DNA from: Liolophura sinensis | Lineage: Eukaryota; Mollusca; Polyplacophora; Chitonida; Chitonidae | Reading direction: 5' to 3' | Assembly: GCF_032854445.1 (NCBI RefSeq) | Contig: NC_088296.1 | Coordinates: 20,013,853 to 20,077,852, forward strand | Length of the DNA: 64,000 nt | In this document: positions 43,735 through 56,260 of the stretch, in pieces | Layout: each line of letters opens with the position of its first letter | How positions within the stretch are numbered: position 1 is the first letter of the stretch | Translations under genes and position numbers: made by a program | Notes under the pieces: generated by a model | What the model saw: the letters and a program-made list of their open reading frames with translations, nothing else | Database searches by the model: none | What the model was told of the DNA's origin: nothing

Positions 43735-44495
43735 CAGCCACAATCGTGAACAAGGAATAAATATGTAAATCAAAAGACATCGAGATTGTCATGTGTTTCA
43801 TGAGCAATGTCATACGAAAAAATAGTATTTGTGTGGTGAGAGCATGACGTGATATTGTTCTTAAAAGTTGAAGGATCAAATATCAACAGTTGATATCACT
43901 TTTATTACCTGACAAGGTATTTTATCAGTGCCATTTCGAATCTCTCGCTCAACACGTCTACTTCATCCTTTATGTAGCCCCTTTAATTTGAAACGGAAAA
44001 GAGGTGAGCTCCTAATTATGAAGTGAATGTTTTTGTTCGAATTTCCAAATTCAAAATCAACGGCAGTAGCCTGCTGTGTTTTAAACAGTTTTCAGGAATC
44101 GTTCGAGTATTTTAATACTTGTATTCTTACATCAGATGCATAATGTTAATGGTACATTGCGCAGTACAGTAATTATGTATTCACAACTGCATGGTGCTAA
44201 AAATCACCAATTATACTTTTGAACGATCTTGCTTCGGCTCTGTTATTGAACATTCTTTATTCATTTGGTGATACTTTATTTACTTATCCTAAAATACCAA
44301 ACACACTGTATCCAGCAGCTCTCGATCTTCTTTCTCACAGTTCTCATAGGCACGAGACTGCCGAATTCACATCTACATTTACGAACCAAACTATTATAAT
44401 TTAACCCGCACTTGCACTTACAGCTAACAGTCATTCATAATCCTTTCTGTAAACGGAAAGGTATGCCAAAGATTTGGTGACATACAATGACACTC
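43735..44495. other. No gene seen
   Basis: Intergenic. Confidence 0.4.
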
Positions 44496-44499
44496 GTAC

Positions 44500-44636
44500 T
44501 TGGGGAATGTTTGGCAGCAACCTGCGGACGGTTCTGGGATCTACCCGGTTTCATCCCATCATAACACTGGCCGCAGTCGTATAAGTGAAATAATTTTGAG
44601 CACAGTGTAAAACAGCAATCAGATAAATAAATAAAC
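44500..44636 (+). mobile_element. SINE family S1, 5'-truncated, diverged
   Basis: GGCAGCAACCTGCGGACGGT, CCACCATAATG-like block changed to CATCATAACAC, tail GAAATAATTTTGAGCACAGT and (AAATA)n. Confidence 0.8.
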
Positions 44637-44639
44637 CTA

Positions 44640-45560
44640 TACCGTTTATACATCAAACAGCATTTTTCATTTTGCTACTTCTAATAGAAGCCACAGGACG
44701 TCTTTCTCTGTTGGAAGTGTCCGCCTTGTTTGGCATCGACTGAAAATGATCAACGACTTGTTCGTTTCCATGGCAACAACGGTTGGGGCTTTAGTACAAA
44801 GAGTAACACTTAATTAGTATCCAAGGTTGACTTTGCTGTCAACTAATCACTGTAATCCGGTTACCATTGGTATCAACAGAAAATAAGCTACTTAAACGTA
44901 TACGTATGTAGGTAAAGCGTGAGTTCCACTGATGTGTTTTGTTTGTCATCGCTGAAAAGGCCAAATGTGAATATAAAACGAATATGCCAATCCACAAGGC
45001 CAGCTTTATGATTTTTACATAAATAGAAAAAAAACGTAGGCTATGCGGATGAGAATGTTGTGACAAGGTGCATTTAATGTCATGTATAGCGAAAGAAAAC
45101 TAAAAAATGAAAATACGTTCAGCAGATTCGCTTTATGAATTATGTAATTGGTATTTAGTACTCCGCTGTCACAAGAAGGTTTTCTAGCTCTAAACAAAGC
45201 TGCTAATGACTTAGTAGCCCCAACATGTAAAAGATTCCTTAAATGGCCTGTTAAGAAAATGTATGTGAATACTGAAAATATGATGTGACGCCACAGTACC
45301 TCGCCACTGGCAACAAAGCCCACCTCACAATGGGCTGCACAGTGGGACAAACAGTCCACTATTCTATGTTTTTACTGGGGCAATGTGCAATAGGCAGCCA
45401 ATGTGGCGATCACATATAGCCATTCCCTGTCGGAAGAAAATTTTAAATGGGAGGCCCAGATTACAATAGATGAGGGTCAAAGGGCCGCCTAAGCTCCACG
45501 ATTTTATACTTCTGTAGATGATATCTCCGCCATTTTCGGGCACCCAGAGATTTTGCCTGG
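44640..45560. other. No gene seen
   Basis: A 114-residue minus frame (45015-45359) has no recognisable domain and is not called. Confidence 0.35.
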
Positions 45561-45565
45561 AGGGT

Positions 45566-45676
45566 ATATTTATTTATTTATCTACTTGACGTCGTATTCA
45601 CTTATACGCCAACATGTATGGTGCCAGGAAAACGAGCAGAGGCCGGCGCAAATCCACGATCATCCGCAGCGTGCTT
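45566..45676 (-). mobile_element. SINE family S1 fragment, minus orientation
   Basis: TATTTATTTATTTATCTACT tail followed by diverged body blocks up to CCACGATCATCCGCAG. Confidence 0.7.
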
Positions 45677-45679
45677 GGA

Positions 45680-46520
45680 GAGTATAGAGCCGTTAAAGTC
45701 ACATGCTGAGAATGAAAGTTGTAAACGTTTATCGAAGCACATTAGGCGACGGTCCATGGTCTGCTTAGGTCCCGTGAGAAGCCCGACCGTAGATTGCCAT
45801 AGACGTACAAGTAGGACTATAGATGTAGCCATTTAAACGTTAAGCACCGAGATATTGTGTTTAAATAGTACAAAGCCGTTTAATTTTTTTAAAGACAAAG
45901 TGAGCAACCTACATTAAGCGAAGGCCGTCTAGACCCCGCAAGCTCCACGACCCTGTAGATTGTCGTATAGACGAGTTTTAATCCATTCAAGATTGGTTGT
46001 CGCCAAACAAAACTTCACACTGAACAACAATCCATACTTCACACTCAGTTACAGTCTCGGGCATGACTCGGAATTGAACCACTGACCCTCCGATTACGTG
46101 GCACATGTATAGTGGTGTAATCCCGAACCTGAAACAGTTTAAACGAGCTCCACATCGTGACAAAGGGTGGAATTGATCGGCATCGTGCGTGATAAGCAAT
46201 ATTAGGTTACACGAGCATTTTGATTAATCCCGGACATAATTAATCCGTGATAAATCAAGGGGGTTTTGTCAAGATTCTTGCTAATTATTTTGATTAGAAT
46301 CAAAGCCTGAATGTTAATATCAGGTTAAAACCTGTGACCTTTACACTTAAGTCAGTTTGAACGATACATTGAGGTCGAAAGCTTATAGAACTATGTGTGT
46401 ATGTAGTAAAGCGACCACACGGTACTTTGTGGCTGTTGGTCACTGCTCGAATGAGAAGAAGACATGGTACTTCGTACTGTTTTCGCACAGGGTGGTTATG
46501 AGCAATGATGCAAGGTTTTA
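45680..46520. other. No gene seen
   Basis: Intergenic. A 152-residue minus frame spans 46300-46758, but its upstream part is the SINE at 46.6 kb and it shows no domain. Confidence 0.4.
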
Positions 46521-46527
46521 AGACCAC

Positions 46528-46570
46528 GTGTGTGGGGAGTGGGGTGGGATGGGGTGGGGGACAGGGGTGT
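46528..46570 (+). other. G-rich tract, possible G-quadruplex
   Basis: Runs of G3-G5 separated by 1-6 bases (GGGG, GGGG, GGG, GGGG, GGGGG, GGGG). This sequence pattern can fold into a quadruplex; function unknown. Confidence 0.5.
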
Positions 46571-46621
46571 TTTTTCCTGTGTTGCCATGCAAAGCAGTAT
46601 GATTCTGTGATTGTTTTTGCC

Positions 46622-46826
46622 CTTCTCAAGCATATTTTACCTATACGACGGCGGCCAGCATTATGGGAAAAGCAGTCCTGGGGAAACCCACGAACATTCG
46701 CATGTTGATGGAAAACTTGTACGACAAAAAGACACAGTTTGAGCTGGATTTGATTCACAGCGACCGGACTGGTTATTTAATTTGCTGAGCTAGCACGCTA
46801 ACCACTCGACCACGAAGGTCGCCCGG
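46622..46826 (-). mobile_element. SINE family S1, minus orientation, diverged
   Basis: Tail mostly lost. The body block TATACGACGGCGGCCAGCAT, B-box complement region (TTTGATTCACAGCGACC) and outer head complement (GCTAACCACTCGACCACGAA) are visible. Confidence 0.78.
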
Positions 46827-46829
46827 GTG

Positions 46830-47570
46830 GTGAGAGTTTTGCTGTACAGTGTGTAATAACTGTTCAGTTCTTTACTGCGGCTTTACAGTACTGAGCTGAG
46901 GCACGTACGTATGTTCATGATTTCTAAACAAAATGGAAAAAACAGTTAGTTAATATAATCAGTGTTAAAACATAACAATGGCATTTCCAAAAAATCTGAA
47001 TTTATGATATATATATAGAAAATATCAGAAAAATTCTTTATGCGACCATTTGACAAGAATTAATTTCGAGGGGCCAAACCTTCTCTGACCAGGTTCGAAT
47101 CGAACTTACATCTCACTGGTTCTTCTGTTACATTAGATCATCAGTTTGTTTACGCATCTGACGAATGCATCGTGACTTTCACACTGCGTGTCAACTATAG
47201 ATATGACCGTCGTGATAAAAGTGAAATGTATTCTGGGATACAGGATAAAGCACTAATCAGAATTCCTATTAACGCGTGACTTGGGACAAAGATGTGTGCA
47301 ATGCGTTCTCGTAGAAATGCTGAAGCTTTAAATCAGTCGGTTAATCAGATATACCAAAGGGGGGGGGGGGGGGTTCTCCGGGCACTACGGTTTCTTCCAC
47401 TGGAGCCTCTTGCACAAAACATTCGTTGACTAAGTTGATTGTTGCCATAGAAGTTGCTGTCGACTTTGACTACATGCACGATCGCTTTGTGCAAGTGGTC
47501 TCTGACAGCATTCGTGCTTGTCAAAACATGATGGAATGAGGCGTCCAGACACACTCAAATGATTCAGTAT
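46830..47570. other. No gene seen; G15 run at 47359-47373
   Basis: Intergenic. The only notable element is a homopolymer of 15 G. Confidence 0.45.
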
Positions 47571-47577
47571 CTGAATT

Positions 47578-47735
47578 CGTGACCATACGCAGGTTGCCGG
47601 CAGATCTTCCCATGTTCGGTTGGAGTAGAAGCCAGCATGAGCTGGACTTGAAGTCAGAGCGACCACATTGGTGGGAGGTTTCTTGGTCATTGCGCTGCGC
47701 TGGTGTGCTAACCTCCTCAGCCACGGAGGCCCCGA
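47578..47735 (-). mobile_element. SINE family S1 head and body, minus orientation
   Basis: Starts at GTGACCATACGCAGGTTGCC and runs through the B-box complement to the head end GCCACGGAGGCCCCG. The 3' tail is missing. Confidence 0.82.
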
Positions 47736-47739
47736 TATC

Positions 47740-48540
47740 ACGCATCTCAGCCGTTAGCTACAGGCATGAGTCTAAGTAGCGGCACGGTGCACCTCTGTAT
47801 AGACTGTTAGGAATATGAGAACACATATGTTTTAACACTAAATCCAGTTCTCTATACCAACTTAGCTAGTGGAAGCATTACAACATCTAAGTGCTAGTAT
47901 ATAGCATTGTTCCAGTTGTTACACGTGGTCATAAGGTTTAGATTCTTACATGAAAATTGGGAAGACTAAAGATGATCGCACCAGTACGGTTTTTCGCCGG
48001 GTATATGTGCCTGCGGCAAAACTGTCATGGTACTCCGGAGGACAGACAAACACCTCAATAAAAACACACAACTAAACATGTAGGTAAATCACACCTTACA
48101 CATATTTTGTGCTTGTCGGTTTTTCAACATTTTAAAGGAGAAGAAACTTAAAAATCAAACAAATACCACTGAAAAGAGCATGTATTTCCTCACAGATTCA
48201 TGCCATAAGAAAATTCCAATATGTACCTCAAGATGACAAATTATAAATAAATTCAGCGCCAAAATCCGCTGTCTGCGTCTCCACTTTACCTAAGGACTAG
48301 TCCTGAAGTCTTCTGTGTTAGAAGGAGAATTGCCGTCGGAAACCGCCGAAATGCAGTTCGTACATTTCCGGTAGAACTCTTCTTCCCAGAAAGTAGCAAA
48401 CACTACAGTTCGTTTTCCGCTTGACCATCGGGAAACCGGAAACCGGAAACCGGAATGTTGGACGTAGGTTCCGAGTTTACACGAACAAGCCAGCAGTTTT
48501 AACGACTCTCACTGGCTGAGAGGCAACACACCTCCAGCAT
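47740..48540. other. No gene seen
   Basis: Intergenic. A short run of CCGGAAA repeats (about 48431-48453) is the only local structure. Confidence 0.4.
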
Positions 48541-48559
48541 AAATTACAGGGTGTTAAAG

Positions 48560-48667
48560 ATGGAGGACGCGATGGACTCAGTGATTTATGACAGCTTTGC
48601 CATTTTCTGGCTTTACGTGTATGGCGAAGAAAAATGGGAAAATTATGCAGCAGGCATCACCAGATAG
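48560..48667 (+). CDS. Candidate 35-residue short open frame
   Basis: ATG in an acceptable context (TTAAAGATGGAGG), reading MEDAMDSVIYDSFAIFWLYV and 15 more residues to TAG. It has an acidic start, an aromatic hydrophobic centre and a charged end, with no family recognised. It could be a small peptide, a first exon, or chance. No splice donor or promoter was confirmed. Confidence 0.15.
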   Translation: MEDAMDSVIYDSFAIFWLYVYGEEKWENYAAGITR

Positions 48668-48766
48668 AAAAAATGTGCTCTTTTCAGCCTTGAACCTCAT
48701 TGTTTTAAGTTTTCCTTTAAAAGCTTAGACGAGAATAATAAACCTAACCACGGTTAATATAAGTGA

Positions 48767-49050
48767 AAAGAGGCTTTGGTGGCAGTACACGGTTAGCATG
48801 CATGCTAGGTGAGCATAATGACTCAGGGGCTTCTCACCAATACGTGGCTTTCATTGCAAATCCAACTCATGCTAACTTCCTCTCTGATCATATGTGGGAT
48901 AGTCCACCAACAACCTGTGGACGGTCAATTAGTTCCTTCCGCACTCTGTCCTATATTTTCCTCCAAAGTGCTGACCGACATCGTATAAATTGAAATGTTC
49001 TTGACAATGGCGTAAAACACCAAAGGAATAAAATAAATAAATAAATAAAT
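48767..49050 (+). mobile_element. SINE family S1, full-length but strongly diverged
   Basis: Head remnants (GGTTAGCATGCATGCTAGGT, CTTCTCACCAATACG) followed by a diverged body and tail (TGAAATGTTCTTGACAATGG, CGTAAAACACCAAAGGAATA) and (AAATA)n. It appears to be an old copy. Confidence 0.78.
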
Positions 49051-49528
49051 ATCATGCACTGAAAACGAGTTAGTATCACGATAAGGTGGCAATACCGGAG
49101 ATGCGTTGATCGATTCTTTCCTAAAAGTTTCCAGTGTATACTCTTAAAATGTCAATCAAATAAATACATCAACCAATAAATGAATGAATCAAAAAGTGGA
49201 GCGAAATGTATATCAAGGAGGAGTGGATGCGATTGAGGCCGTGCGGAGTGACTTTCTACACCTTCTATATTGTTTTGTGACCTTAATGATAATAGCCCAG
49301 TCACGGTATTCGTGCGATAATTTGCGCTCTAACTGTGTTCCAATTGTTCTCCACCAATAAGGCTTATATACCTTACGACACTAGTGGGAATGTTAGTCAG
49401 TTAGATGCCAAAGTTCGCTGGCTCACCGCAGATATGTGTACTCCAGTTTTTCACACCCAGAAAACTTACCAACTTTGTGTAAGAGTGAAAAATACTGAAA
49501 AATATACATGTATCCTTCAACTAGAATC

Positions 49529-49628
49529 CACCAATGCGGACGCTGTAAGTTCAAGCCCAGCTCATGCTGGCTTCCTCTCCGGCCGTAAGTGGGAAGGTCT
49601 GCCAGCAACCTGCGGATGGTCGTTGGGA
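49529..49628 (+). mobile_element. SINE family S1, internal fragment
   Basis: From CCACCAATGCGGACGCTGTA (inner head) through GGAAGGTCTGCCAGCAACCT to GGTCGTTGGGA. Both ends are missing. Confidence 0.8.
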
Positions 49629-49634
49629 GACCCT

Positions 49635-50405
49635 TGTCATGGCTAACTCTCCTCAACGATTCTATGGGTGCCGTACACTAACCCGAAAGATTTCTAAAAA
49701 TTGGGCATTTTTGCCCCATTTGGCTTGCACGCGGAAAACTGCACAAACCTAAGGCCAGTTTTAGAAAAATTAACACCGAAAACATAAAAAAAACCGTACT
49801 AGAACAAGCGGATTTGCTGATGCCTGAGTCTCTTTTATATGGTACCACCTACCACCTGTGTCTAATATTTACACAATATTTCTTGAGAACTGGTGTTTGT
49901 GGTTGTTTTAGATTGTTTGGAAAAGGGTCTTGCGATAATCGAATTTGAACAGACTTTAATAGTTCATACAAATATCGGGCTTGGCGCTTACACTCACTTT
50001 GTTTTTTCACCCTTCATGTGACCCACATTTATTTCCTCTAATTAGTCAGCACCGTCACGTAACATGATGTGAACAGTTACGTAATACCAGCGATTATGTT
50101 TTCACGAGTTTACTTTTGCCCAAGCTAGTCCGTGATAGCCGGAATCACCCGAAGTATTGTACTCTAGTAGGAAGAATTTATGCATTCTGGAATAAAAACT
50201 ACGTATTTTTAACAGAGACTTTTGTTGTGTGTATCTTACACGTAATAAGATGAACAAAGTCGTGATTTTTCGCTGTATTTATAGTAAAATTGAGCTAGCA
50301 GCGCGAGCCAAAATTGCCTCGTACATTGTCCAGGGAAGTCACTGTCTGATAATCAATCAGACCAATGGGAGCCGGAATAATGTTGTTTGTGGAGTTTACA
50401 GATTC
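49635..50405. other. No gene seen
   Basis: AT-rich intergenic DNA without supported features. Confidence 0.4.
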
Positions 50406-50410
50406 TTCAT

Positions 50411-50690
50411 ACATGAACCATTGATTTAAAGGGTGATGGACGACTACCGGTTCTATCTTTTGTGAGTGAAACTATGCCGCAGTCTGTGCCTCATGAACCT
50501 TTTTTGGTGAAGTACGGTGCGCTACCAACTTCATAAGTACAACTGGACATGAACCATTGATGTAAACGGTAATGAACGACTACTGGTCTATTCTTTGATG
50601 TACTGTGAGTCAAACCGTGTGACAGTCTATGCCCCATGAACCTTATTTAGTGAAGTACGGTGCGCTACCAACTTAAGCAGTACCATTGGG
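50411..50690. repeat. ~140-bp direct duplication, 2 copies
   Basis: CATGAACCATTGATTTAAAG ... GTGAAGTACGGTGCGCTACC is repeated once with about 80% identity, start to start near 50411 and 50551. Confidence 0.8.
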
Positions 50691-51081
50691 AATTTTTTCA
50701 CCATGTATAAAGATCCCATGGAAAGCTCAAGGCACGAGTTGTGTTCTTTACATTCTGTGCGCTTCTCTTGATTAAAATAACCTTATACTTTTGAGGTGCT
50801 AATCAAACCGTGACCTAGGCTGACCTTGTGGTTGTTTTTCTGCATATCCAAATATTGCACCTGCCCAATATTTCTATGAGTGCCCTTCACTTGAAATATC
50901 ATTGTAATCTTTGCTTTGGATATGTAATAACTAAAACACAATGAAAGAAATGCTTCCACAGAATGTTATTTCTATATCCAGGGACCAAGGTACTGGATTC
51001 AACGCCTTCGGCTGGAGTAGTAAGACAGATGCTCACATACGAATAAAACACCTGAAGGGAGGTTTGATGCGCAATAAAAAA

Positions 51082-51120
51082 GGTGAGGGTGGGGGTGGGC
51101 GGGGGACGGGAAGTGGGAGG
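51082..51120 (+). other. G-rich tract, possible G-quadruplex
   Basis: GGTGAGGGTGGGGGTGGGCG continues into GGGGACGGG and GTGGGAGG, at least five G-runs of three or more with short loops. Confidence 0.5.
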
Positions 51121-51284
51121 AATCGTCTCCTTACCTCACCCCTTACTAATTGACTTGGGGCGTACAACAAAACTTGTTAATAAGGTAGGTCATGCAAGAG
51201 TCAGTAGCGGCTATGATGGTTTATGTTATTATAAAATAACAGTAATTATTTGTTACATTTAGAATAAGAGGGCCATCCTTAACC

Positions 51285-51560
51285 CAGGTTACACGCACTA
51301 TAAATCTATACGTGGAAACAGACATTTGCATACCAGTTTTTAACCAATAATGACGTTCCAGGTCAGCAATCGCAAGGCCAATTCCCGAATAAACGTTTAA
51401 TACAACCCACCAAAGAACTAAGAAAGTATATAAAATACGAAAACAGGACGGACTCGTACAAAGAGAAACAGTCAACAGTTTCCAATGATGTAGGAAGGAC
51501 GCAATGTTTATTCTACAGCAAAAACTTGTGACGTTGATTGATATCGTCACATAACACACA
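51285..51560 (-). repeat. Dispersed repeat family B, long copy
   Basis: Contains AATGACGTTCCAGGTCAGCA, CACCAAAGAACTAAGAAAGT and CAGTCAACAGTTTCCAATGA, then one copy of the TGTGACGATATCA motif in reverse (51527-51555). The minus strand is open for 157 residues (51694-51221) including FRILYTFLVLW and IADLERHYWL, as in the 19.5 kb copy. Confidence 0.65.
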
Positions 51561-54299
51561 GGATATAACAAAAGCCACACGGCCCGATGTGTACACGTTC
51601 TAATGCGTTCTAACTTAATTACTTTACGTAAACGTGTTGACGTAACCATTAATGTACGCGTATTTACAAAACGGCATCCGCTGTTTGTTACCATAAGGTT
51701 AAAGTCTCCGTCATCCTGTGCGGCTCAGTACAGACAATGAATAACATTCCGTCACCCCAAAGAACGAAATAGATTATAGCATTGCTCGTGTTACAATACA
51801 TGATACACGGTGGTCGAGCGCTTGATTAATTCGAAATGCATTTCCGGTTAATTAGTTTCAACGTGCTTTGGTAACAATTTAGCACGTGCACCCACCCAGT
51901 CGTGCAGTACCCTCTGTATATTACAGACAAAGTTAAAAACGTGCACCCACCCAATCGTGCAGTGCCCTCTGTGTATTACCCACAAATTTAAAAACGTGCA
52001 CATACCCAGTCGTGCAGTGCCCTCTGTATATTACCCACAAATTTAAAAACGTGCACCCAACCAATCGTGCAGTACCCTCTGTATATTACCCACAAAGTTA
52101 AAAACGTGCACCCACCCAGTCATGCAGTGCCCTCTGTATATTACAGACAAAGTTAAAAACGTCCACCCATCCAGTCGTGCAGTACCAACTGTATATTACC
52201 CACAAAGTTACAAACGTGCACCCACCCAGTCGTGCATTGCCCTCTGTATATTACCCACAAAGTTAAAAACGTGCACCCACCCAGTCGTGCAGTACCCTCT
52301 GTATATTACCCATAAAGTCAAAATCGTGCACCCACCCAGTCGTGCAGTGCCCTCTGTATATTACCCACAAAGTTAAAAACGTGCACCCACCCAGTCGTGC
52401 AGTGCCCTCTGTATATTACCCACAAAGTTAAAAACGTGCACCCACCCAATCGTGCAGTGCCATCTGTATATCACCCACAAAGTTAAAAACGTGCACCCAC
52501 CCAGTCGTGCAGTGCCCTCTGTATATTACCCACAAAGTTACAAACGTGCACCCACCCAGTCATGCAGTACCCTCTGTATATTACCCACAAAGTTAAAAAC
52601 GTGCACCCACCCAATCGTGCAGTACCCTCTGTATATTACCCACAAAGTTAAAAACGTGCATCCACCCAGTAGTGCAGTGCCCACTATATATTACCCACAA
52701 AGTTAAAAATGTGCACCCACCCAATCGTGCAGTGCCCTCTGTATATTACCCACAAAGTTAAAAACGTGCACCCACCCAATCGTGCAGTGCCCTCTGTATA
52801 TTACCCACAAAGTTAAAAACGTGCACCCACCCAATCGTGCAGTACCCTCTGTATATTACCCACAAAGTTAAAAACGTGCACCCACCCAGTCATGCTGTAT
52901 CCTCTGTATATTACCCACAAAGATAAAAACGTGCACCCACCCAGTCATGCAGTGCCCTCTGTATATTACCCACAAAGATAAAAACGAGCACCCACCCAAT
53001 CGTGCAGTACCCTCTGTATATTACCCACAAAGTTAAAAACGTGCACCCACCCAGTCATGCTGTATCCTCTGTATATTACCCACAAATATAAAAACGTGCA
53101 CCCACCCAGTCATGCAGTGCCCTCTGTATATTACCCACAAAGATAAAAACGAGCACCCACCCAATCGTGCAGTACCCTCTGTATATTACCCACAAAGTTA
53201 AAAACGAGCACCCACCCAGTCATGCTGTATCCTCTGTATATTACCCACAAAGATAAAAACGAGCACCCACCCAATCGTGCAGTACCCTCGGTACATTACC
53301 AACAAAGTTACAAACGTGCACCCACCCAGTCATGCAGTACCCTCCGTATATTACCCACAAAGTTAAAAACGTGCACCCACCCAGTCGTGCAGTACCCTCT
53401 GTATATTACCCACAAAGTTAAAAACGTGCACCCACTCAATCGTGCAGTACCCTCTGTATATTACCCACAAATTTAAAAACGTGCACCCACTCAATCGTGC
53501 AGTGCCCTCTGTATATCACCCACAAAGTTAAAAACGTGCACCCACCCAATCGTGCAGTGCCCTCTGTATATCACCCACAAAGTTAAAAACGTGCACCCAA
53601 CCAGTCATGCAGTATCCTCTGTATATTACCCACAAAGTTAAAAACGAGCACCCACCCAATCTTGCAGTACCCTCTGTATATTAGCCACAAAGTTAAAAAC
53701 GTGCACCCACCCAGTCGTGCAGTGCCCTCTGTATATTACCCACAAAGTTACAAACGTGCACCCACCCAATCGTGCAGTACCCTCTGTATATTACCCACAA
53801 ATTTAAAAACGTGCACCCACCCAGTTATGCAGAACACTCTGTATATTACCCACAAAGATAAAAACGTGCATCCACCCAGTCATGCCGTGCCCACTATATA
53901 TTACCGACAAAATTAAAAACGTGCACCCACCCAATCGTGCAGTGCCCTCTGTATATTACCCACAAAGTTAAAAACGTGCACCCACCCAATCGTGCAGTGC
54001 CCTCTGTATATTACCCACAAAGTTAAAAACGTGCACCCACCCAATCCTACAGTACCCACTGTATATTACCCACAAAGTTAAAAACGTGCACCCATCCAGT
54101 CATGCTGTATCCTCTGTATATTACCCACAAAGATAAAAACGTGCACCCACCCAGTCATGCAGTACCCTCTGTATATTACCCACAAAGTTAAAAACGTGCA
54201 CCCACCCAATCGTGCAGTGCCCTCTGTATATTACCCACAAAGTTAAAAACGTGCACCCACCCAATCGTGCAGTGCCCTCTGCATATAACCCACAAAGTT

Positions 54300-56260
54300 A
54301 AAAACGTGCACACACCCAGTCATGCAGTGCCCTCTGTATATTACCCACAAAGTTAAAAACGTGCACCCACCCAATCGTGCAGTGGCCTCTGTATATTACC
54401 CACAAAGTTAAAAACGTCCACCCACCCAGTCGTGCAGTACCCTCTGTATATTACCGACAAAATTAAAAACGTGCACCCACCCAATCGTGCAGTGCCCTCT
54501 GTATATTACCCACAAAGTTAAAAACGTGCACCCACCCATTCGTGCAGTGCCCTCTGTATATTACCCACAAAGTTAAAAATGTGCACCCACCCAATCGTGC
54601 AGTGCCCTCTGTATATTACCCACAAAGTTAAAAACGTGCACCCACCCAGTCGTGCAGTGCCCTCTGTATATTACCCACAAAGTTAAAAACGTGCACCCAC
54701 CCAATCGTGCAGTGCCCCCTTTATATTACCCACAAAGTTACAAACGTGCACCCACCCAGTCATGCAGTACCCTCTGTATATTACCCACAAATTTAAAAAC
54801 GTGCACCCACCCAATCGTGCAGAACCCTCTGTATATTACCCACAAAGTTAAAAACGTGCATCCACCCAGTAGTGCAGTGCCCACTATAAATTACCCACAA
54901 AGTTAAAAATGTGCACCAACCCAATTGTGCAGTGCCCTCTGTGTATTACCCACAAAGTTAAAAACGTGCACCCACCCAATCGTTCAGTGGCCTCTGTATA
55001 TTACCCACAAAGTTAAAAAACGTCCACCCACCCAGTCGTGCAGTACCCTCTGTATATTACCGACAAAATTAAAAACGTGCACCCACCCAATCGTGCAGTG
55101 CCCTCTGTATATTACCCACAAAGTTAAAAACGTGCACCCACCCATTCGTGCAGTGCCCTCTGTATATTACCCACAAAGTTAAAAATGTGCACCCACCCAA
55201 TCGTCCAGTGCCCTCTGTATATTACCCACAAAGTTAAAAACGTGCACCCACCCAGTCGTGCAGTGCCCTCTGTATATTACCCACAAAGTTAAAAACGTGC
55301 ACCCACCCAATCGTGCAGTGCCCCCTTTATATTACCCACAAAGTTACAAACGTGCACCCACCCAGTCATGCAGTACCCTCTGTATATTACCCACAAATTT
55401 AAAAACGTGCACCCACCCAATCGTGCAGTACCCTCTGTATATTACCCACAAAGTTAAAAACGTGCATCCACCCAGTAGTGCAGTGCCCACTATATATTAC
55501 CCACAAAGTTAAAAATGTGCACCCACCCAATTGTGCAGTGCCCTCTGTATATTACCCACAAAGTTAAAAACGTGCACCCATCCAATCGTGCAGTGCCCTC
55601 TGTATATTACCCACTAAGTTACAAACGTGCACCCACCCAATCGTGCAGTACCCTCTGTATATTACCCACAAAGTTAAAAACGTGCACCCACCCATTCATG
55701 CTGTATCCTCTGTATATTACCCACAAAGATAAAAACGTGCACCCACCCAGTCATGCAGTGCCCTCTGTATATTACCCACAAAGATAAAAACGAGCACCCA
55801 CCCAATCGTGCAGTACCCTCTGTATATTACCCACAAAGTTAAAAACGTGCACCCACCCAGTCATGCTGTATCCTCTGTATATTACCCACAAAGATAAAAA
55901 CGTGCACTCACCCAGTCATGCTGTATCCTCTGTATATTACCCACAAAGATAAAAACGAGCACCCACCCAATCGTGCAGTACCCTCGGTATATTACCAACA
56001 AAGTTACAAACGTGCACCCACCCAGTCATGCAGTACCCTCTGTATATTACCCACAAAGGTAAAAACGTGCACCCACCCAGTCGTGCAGTACCCTCTGTAT
56101 ATTACCCACAAAGTTAAAAACGTGCACCCACTCAATCGTGCAGTACCCTCTGTATATTACCCACAAATTTAAAAACGTGCACCCACCCAATCGTGCAGTG
56201 CCCTCTGTATATCACCCACAAAGTTAAAAACGTGCACCCACCCAATCGTGCAGTGCCCTC
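54300..56260. repeat. Higher-order copy of satellite, repeated at ~59030-60985
   Basis: Variants recur 4731 bp apart left of the extra A near 55014 and 4730 bp (86 units) apart right of it, for example 55258/59988 and 55918/60648. The match ends near 56260/60985, where the 71-unit duplication takes over. Confidence 0.8.

Noticed and set aside
43124-43879. Arg/Gly/Trp-rich minus-strand frames up to 133 residues
   Set aside because: Products of the 41-bp tandem repeat; three rotating frames read the same DNA.
46300-46758. 152-residue minus-strand frame
   Set aside because: Its first third is SINE sequence and the rest has low-complexity His/Pro from the G-rich tract; no domain.
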